Below are positions 43,484 to 47,856 of a stretch of 47,856 nt of DNA, in pieces; position 1 is the stretch's first letter; each line of letters begins with the position of its first letter. A program made the translations under genes and the position numbers. Source of the DNA: Nephromyces sp. MM_2019 (lineage: Eukaryota > Apicomplexa > Aconoidasida > Nephromycida); contig JADHZB010001671.1 of assembly GCA_015657535.1 (NCBI GenBank), positions 1 to 47,856 of the forward strand, read 5' to 3'. The notes under the pieces were generated by a model, which did no database searches, was not told where the DNA came from, and worked only from the letters and a program-made list of their open reading frames with translations.

Positions 43484-43833
43484 TATGAAGAAGGCTAAGG
43501 CATCTTTTCACACGAAATTTGCCGAAAAAATAGATTTTCATGGGCAATGAATGAAGGAAGCGATGAGGGATATGAGGGGGGGTGGAAATGGGTGGGGAGA
43601 TGGGGGAAAATGGCGAAGACGAGGAGGGAGATAATGATGAAGATGAGGAAGGTGAGGGAGATGAGGAAGATGAGGAAGATGAGGAAGATGGGGAAGATGA
43701 GGAAGATGAGGAAGAAGATGATGAGGAAGATGAAAAAGAAGATAATGAGCAACCAAATACTCAGCCAAATGCTGACAAGTCATTACAATCGTCCTCTCAG
43801 GATGAAGAGATACCAAACACAAAAAAGGCATAA
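43484..43833 (+). CDS. acidic Glu/Asp-repeat protein, possibly frameshifted
   Basis: A frame at 43582-43833 encodes a very acidic repeat (GEDEEGDNDEDEEGEG..., EEDEEDEKEDN) and then a normal tail (QPNTQPNADKSLQSSSQDEE, IPNTKKA, TAA). Its 5' side is interrupted: the ATG frame MNEGSDEGYEGG (43547) runs into a seven-G run at 43575-43581, after which the acidic frame continues in a different phase. A third frame just upstream (MKKAKASFHTKFAEKIDFHG from 43484) is also protein-like. Acidic tails of this kind occur in histone chaperones and nucleolar proteins, but no domain is visible. Antisense His/Leu/Pro frames are shadows. Confidence 0.4.
43630..43745. repeat. GATGAGGAA simple repeat
   Basis: Near-perfect tandem GATGAGGAA/GAAGATGAG units on the plus strand underlie the acidic coding repeat. 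Confidence 0.85.
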
Positions 43834-43870
43834 AGAGGATGGGGCCTTAATGAGAGGGCGTCTTGTTTAG

Positions 43871-44261
43871 TTTGCGAGCCCCACTAATACCGTTGAGTAC
43901 CACTCAATCCCGAAATGCACACCGCCCCTTTCCATCAATAAAAAAAGCCAACTCTCGAGTTTTACTCTTCACTTTTTCATCTCTTCATCAGCATTCTACA
44001 TTTCTCGTATAAATAAAGTCCCACACACAATTTGGCACCGTTTTCAATAACTCCAAAATATATGTAGATCTCGTGTATACAGCCTCATTTCCACCAAATA
44101 TACCACACAATGCCATAGACTTTAGAGACTTTCTAAAAAGCTTAGCAGCTTTAACTTCCAGAAAAAAACTCAGTCAAGAAGCAGAAACCCGCTATAATAC
44201 CTCCATAAGCAGCAATAACTCTGTGCATGTAGCTCCAGCCATCACCAAGAAGAGTGTGTAA
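43871..44261 (+). CDS. candidate gene fragment, two exons, unknown product
   Basis: Exon 43871-44006 (acceptor TTGTTTAG; donor TCTC/GTATAA, phase 1) reads FASPTNTVEYHSIPKCTPPL, SINKKSQLSSFTLHFFISSS. Exon 44068-44261 (acceptor TATGTAG, phase 1; TAA) reads LVYTASFPPNIPHNAIDFRD, FLKSLAALTSRKKLSQEAET and a Ser/Asn-rich end. The intron is 61 nt. The segment looks alpha-helical and globular. It may be the 3' part of the gene that begins with the acidic exon upstream, but the join was not resolved. No family recognised. Confidence 0.45.
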
Positions 44262-44629
44262 AAACCTAAAGCCGCCATTTTAAGTCATAAAATGTTCAAA
44301 AGTATAATTTTACTTTAAATCTGTAAAAAGTATGCATGAAAAGCATGAAAAAGAAAAATCAAAAAATGCCTGAAATTTGGAGGAAACGAGTGTAAAAATA
44401 TGATGAAGTGCTACAAAAAATTGACGCTAAAAAAGGTTTTAGGAAGAAAAATTTGATAAAACCAAGAAATTTATTTTTTAAATTAAAAGAATAGAAATTT
44501 GAGGTAGTTTGGAAAAAAGTGAAATTGGCATCCTTTCCCCCAAAAGTCGTCTAATTATGCGCAACGAATAGGAAATTACAGGCTATTAAAGACTTGAATT
44601 TGAATGAAGGAGATGAATCTAAGGTTTAG
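44262..44629. other. no supported gene
   Basis: A-rich intergenic DNA; no supported exon or repeat. Confidence 0.45.
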
Positions 44630-45091
44630 GGAGAATGTTGGATTAAAAACTGTGTTGTTCCTGTAATTTTTTTGATTATTACGGAATTTTGGTGTATTCG
44701 CTTAAAAGATGGGATAATTTTTGTGGTTTTTGGAGGTTTTGGGGATATTTCTGGTTTGTTGGTGATGTTTCTGGTTTTTTGGAGGTTTTCCTCTTTTTTT
44801 AAGCTTTCCTCTTCTCGCAGTAACTTTCCTGCTTCTTCTCCCTTCCCTCTTCTTCTTCTTCTTCTTCCAAATTGTGTTGTAAAAGAACGCCACCACTATC
44901 ACACATCAATACACTTACACACCAACTATTACCAAGAGGAAAGAAGCGTAAATATAAATGAAATTTCGCCCATAAATTTAACTAAATTGGTATACCGTCA
45001 TATGTTGATGAAAACCTACGAGCACACACACACGTCTTCACATTCATACCAACACACAAGGCTATACACAACGTATGATACAGCATCATGA
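44630..45091 (+). CDS. candidate exon with hydrophobic N-terminal part (153 codons)
   Basis: After a good acceptor (AAGGTTTAG) the frame is open for 153 codons: GECWIKNCVVPVIFLIITEF (likely membrane span), FVVFGGFGDISGLLVMFLVF (second span), a CTT-repeat poly-Leu stretch, then HLHTNYYQEERSVNINEISP and a His/Thr tail from CA repeats, ending at TGA. Repeat-derived segments weaken the case; the real exon may end earlier. No family recognised. Confidence 0.3.
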   Translation, partial: GECWIKNCVVPVIFLIITEFWCIRLKDGIIFVVFGGFGDISGLLVMFLVFWRFSSFFKLSSSRSNFPASSPFPLLLLLLPNCVVKERHHYHTSIHLHTNYYQEERSVNINEISPINLTKLVYRHMLMKTYEHTHTSSHSYQHTRLYTTYDTAS

Positions 45092-46342
45092 GGTACGCTT
45101 GCATCATGCAACAATCTACGCTCACTGCACGTCCAAGAAAACATCTAAACACTTTTCCTATGAATCCTGACTTTTCCTTTATATTCTCTTTGAATTGCCT
45201 TTTATGTTAAAATCTTAAATTTTTATGAAAAGCTGGTTTTATTGCCCCTTTCAATGGAGAAATGTCAAAGTTTGTACACGCACCGCGTGTGGAGTAGGCT
45301 GTGTGTGTGTGTAATCAGCAGAGTTGTAACATGTAGCAGAAAATTGTGTGAAGAGGGTGTTTAAATGAGCGGCAAATTGTGAGTGTAAATGAGCAGCAAA
45401 TTCTTCCATTAAGCGGATATCTAAAACGATGAGCTTAGCGCTGATATCAAGGCCTTCCTTGACTGTCTAGTCTGTTCTCTATGCTTCCAACAAACCGGTA
45501 ATAAAGCACACCTATGAGCTTCACAATAGGCAAAGCCAATAGCAAAATAAACAAAAGAGCTACGCACACACACAGGAAGTGTGTGAGTTTTTTTTCTCTC
45601 AGCTGCCCATAGGTACTACTTAGCTGGCCATATTTTCTTCTAAGATATGATTAGTTTCGATTATATCGTATAGTGGGAGTTAATAGTTTATAGCAAAAAT
45701 GCTCCCAATGCAAGGACATATATGTGTGTGTGTGTGTGTCTGTGTGCGCGCGTGTGTGTGCGTGCTTGTGTGTGTGTGCGAGAATGTGTTTTTGAGGATG
45801 TGTGTTGTTTGCAGAATGTGTATGCGAAAATATCAACAAAATTGCTATATATCCCTTTTAGCAGATCCGTAATATAAGCACTTCCAACACGCAGATAATC
45901 CTGTGCTAAATGCATATAAAAGTGAGACATACACAATTCCGTCGGAAATTCACACACCCAGCATGCACACACACCCAGCATGCACACACACCCTGCATGC
46001 AAAATCACACACACACCCCCTGTATGTACATCTCATCTGCACACACACGCGTCCGAAATGCACACCAAGCTGACACACAAAAGCAGCACTGAACTGACGC
46101 ACACTTATACCATACGGAGAAAACACGCACACACCCGCCAAATCTCCGGACACGGTTTTTAACACACACACACTCCAAAAAACAGCTTTTTGAAGGATCA
46201 ACGTCGCAATACAAAACTCCCCACTATAATTAGCCTCCCAGACTTGCTGCACAACACACAGACGCCAATAAACAGAGTGAAGGACTGGGTGGCTCTTCAA
46301 CGTTGAAATTTACTCGACACTTGGATTTTTGAGGAATCGCAG
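45092..46342. other. no supported gene; long TG/CA tracts
   Basis: A (TG)n tract at 45724-45790 and CA-rich DNA at 45950-46170 dominate, including four copies of an approximately 17-bp ACACACACCCAGCATGC-like unit at 45957-46005. All ORFs of 60 to 116 codons here are repeat translations. The minus frame near 46244-46395 (VASNLSESFFLISAIPQKSK) is protein-like but is antisense to the exon below. Confidence 0.5.
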
Positions 46343-46744
46343 AAATTAAAAAAAAGCTTTCGCTTAGATTAGATGCGACTGCACCTTTGAATAGGTAAGA
46401 AACAGCGTGTAAACACACACACCCATACAGAGCAGGTACATACACAGCGCAGGCAAACACACAGAGCAGGCAAACAAACAGAGCAGGCACACACACAGAG
46501 CAGGTACACACACCGGCAGAATGACGAATTTCCGCTACCAGCAAACCCAAAAACACCCCTCTTCACACACACACACGCAAAGCGTGCACTGCAACAAAAA
46601 GGTTAAAAACACTCACAAACCGCAAAAAACAGATTCAGAGATGCAGGCTGCTACTTGGCTACAGATGAAGTGCATGGTTTTCCTCCTATGCTAACACCTA
46701 GAGATCCAAAGAAACAATCATTATGGATATATAATTTGTACTGA
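46343..46744 (+). CDS. 3' end of a gene, two exons, unknown product
   Basis: Exon 46343-46394 (after ATCGCAG; AATAG/GTAAGA, phase 2) reads IKKKLSLRLDATAPLN. Exon 46633-46744 (after AAAACAG, phase 2; TGA) reads FRDAGCYLATDEVHGFPPML then TPRDPKKQSLWIYNLY. The second exon is compact and convincingly protein-like. The first exon's frame also extends upstream through LGGSSTLKFTRHLDF but with an intervening TGA at 46330, so an intron probably ends at the AG just after it. Upstream exons are lost in CA-repeat DNA. No family recognised. Confidence 0.45.
46423..46513. repeat. about 16-17 bp minisatellite
   Basis: ACACACAGAGCAGGCA-like units repeat about six times within the intron of the preceding gene model. 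Confidence 0.8.
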
Positions 46745-47758
46745 AGGCAATGCAAAATGTCGTGCAATTGCACGTACTTGCTACACACATGGTGGAGAGT
46801 AGTAGGTGTGTTATTTGTATAGCAGGCAGCATGAGAAGCTTAACACACACACTACCAATGGGTGAAACTTACCACACGCACACACAAAAGAAAAAGTACC
46901 AGCGTGTGTGTGCACAATCCCAACAAGAACTACCCACAGTATATAATCAACGCTGAGATATTACACTTAAAGAAAAAAAAAATAAGAGAGGCTCTTGTAA
47001 GCAAGAGTAACGTGTGTGTGCAGGCGCTTTTGCAAGCACACTAGAGGAGGAAAGGGTGTGTAGGAGCTCACGGTCACTTCTTAAAGAAAAACAAGCTCGT
47101 AGAGGCAGGGAGAATAAGAGACCCATCTATTACGGCAAAAAAACATTTCAGCAAAAAAAATCGCATCCATACACACACAAAACATAGCACTGCTAGCCAT
47201 ACTTAATGGTATCTTCACATATAAACACATGTAGCAATAATATCATACTTTAGCACGTGGACACACACACGGGAGAAATGTATATCTAGTACTTTCCATA
47301 CTAAAAATTATATCATCACGCAAAAAATATCACACACAAAAAGCAACAAAGCCTTATCACACAGAGATAAAGGAAGCAAGGGGCTTCACACACACATATA
47401 CCCCACATTAAAGCCTTCAAGAAATAAGGCCAAATCAGGCAAAGCTGTGAGAGCTGACTGATTCTAACTTGGTGGGAATACGCACACAAGGCAGACACAC
47501 CACTTTCGCCATCAAAATGGCATGAAAATATGAGGAAAATTTCAGGCAATAATCAGGTATAACCTATGATTACATAGTACGTGCTAAAACTTGTAATACA
47601 CACACACACACACACACGCTTCACATAGGCATCATCCACATATGAAACACGCGAATAACATAAAGTGTATCGCCTATGTAATTGTAACACACAAGTTTAC
47701 ACACCATATGTGCATGTGAAACATGCACACAAAAAAAAGCACACATACAAGTGGAGGC
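46745..47758. other. no supported gene; CA-rich
   Basis: An ATG frame at 46750-46956 (MQNVVQLHVLATHMVESSRC) becomes repeat-derived in its second half and is not called. A (CA)n tract lies at 47599-47617. Nothing else is supported. Confidence 0.45.
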
Positions 47759-47856
47759 TAACATCACACACACACAAGTTCAGGCTAACATCACACACAC
47801 ACAAGTTCAGGCTAACATCACACACACACAAGTTCAGGCTAACATCACACACACAC
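47759..47856. repeat. 27-bp tandem repeat running off the window end
   Basis: TAACATCACACACACACAAG plus TTCAGGC repeats exactly from 47759, 47786, 47813 and 47840, with the last copy cut by the window end. Confidence 0.92.

Noticed and set aside
43495..43870. Antisense Phe/Ile/Leu and His/Leu/Pro frames and a Met/Arg/Lys frame
   Set aside because: They are shadows of the GATGAGGAA repeat; only the acidic frame continues into a normal non-repeat tail.
45651..46572. Numerous 60-116 codon frames on both strands
   Set aside because: They come from (TG)n/(CA)n DNA and an approximately 16-bp repeat; composition is Cys/Val or His/Thr throughout.
1..47856. Telomeric repeats or mobile elements
   Set aside because: No TTTAGGG/TTAGGG-type array, reverse transcriptase, transposase or long terminal repeat was seen on either strand.

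Overview
This window is eukaryotic nuclear DNA from a protist. No prokaryotic operon or ribosome-binding-site pattern is visible. Genes are split by GT-AG introns, both strands are used, and long (CA)n/(TG)n tracts and minisatellites fill introns and intergenic DNA. Most long open reading frames are not whole genes, so I rebuilt genes by joining exons whose splice sites and reading phase agree. Four genes can be named from sequence. They are a stand-alone phosphoribosylglycinamide formyltransferase (PurN/GART type, 5 exons, + strand, 31154-34393), ribosomal protein eL34 (3 exons, - strand, 36112-37910), a sphingomyelin-synthase-family lipid phosphotransferase (2 exons, - strand, 19748-21136) and an Arg/Ser-rich protein with one C-terminal RanBP2-type zinc finger (2 exons, - strand, 41789-43333).

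The organism is an inference. Short, intron-rich genes and an SMS/SLS-type enzyme fit an alveolate, probably an apicomplexan or close relative. Textbook apicomplexans lack de novo purine synthesis, so an intact PurN points to a lineage that kept it. From memory, the ascidian-associated nephromycids (Cardiosporidium, Nephromyces) have been described that way. Another alveolate, or DNA from a host or associate, is not excluded. No database search was possible.

Layout. 1-3040 holds TG/CA repeats and a small two-exon gene on the minus strand. 3130-7870 holds unresolved plus-strand exon fragments and one possible secreted protein. 7879-9693 is a well-supported five-exon gene for a predicted secreted protein (minus). 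10134-15106 holds three unassigned genes. 15107-18550 is poorly resolved. 18757-22519 holds a minus-strand run that includes the sphingolipid enzyme. 22580-30030 is a mosaic of small membrane or unknown genes. 31154-37910 holds PurN, an unassigned gene, and eL34 with a possible nested antisense gene in its first intron. 37911-41150 is repeat-rich with a few membrane-protein candidates. 41789-45091 holds the zinc-finger gene and, divergently, acidic and other unassigned plus-strand exons. 45092-47856 is dominated by CA repeats, contains one convincing two-exon fragment, and ends inside a 27-bp tandem repeat.

The named genes do not form one pathway: they serve purine synthesis, translation, sphingolipid synthesis and probably RNA processing. 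For many other entries only exon structure, phase and residue composition support coding, and their confidences are low. I saw no tRNA, rRNA, CRISPR array, insertion sequence or telomere repeat.
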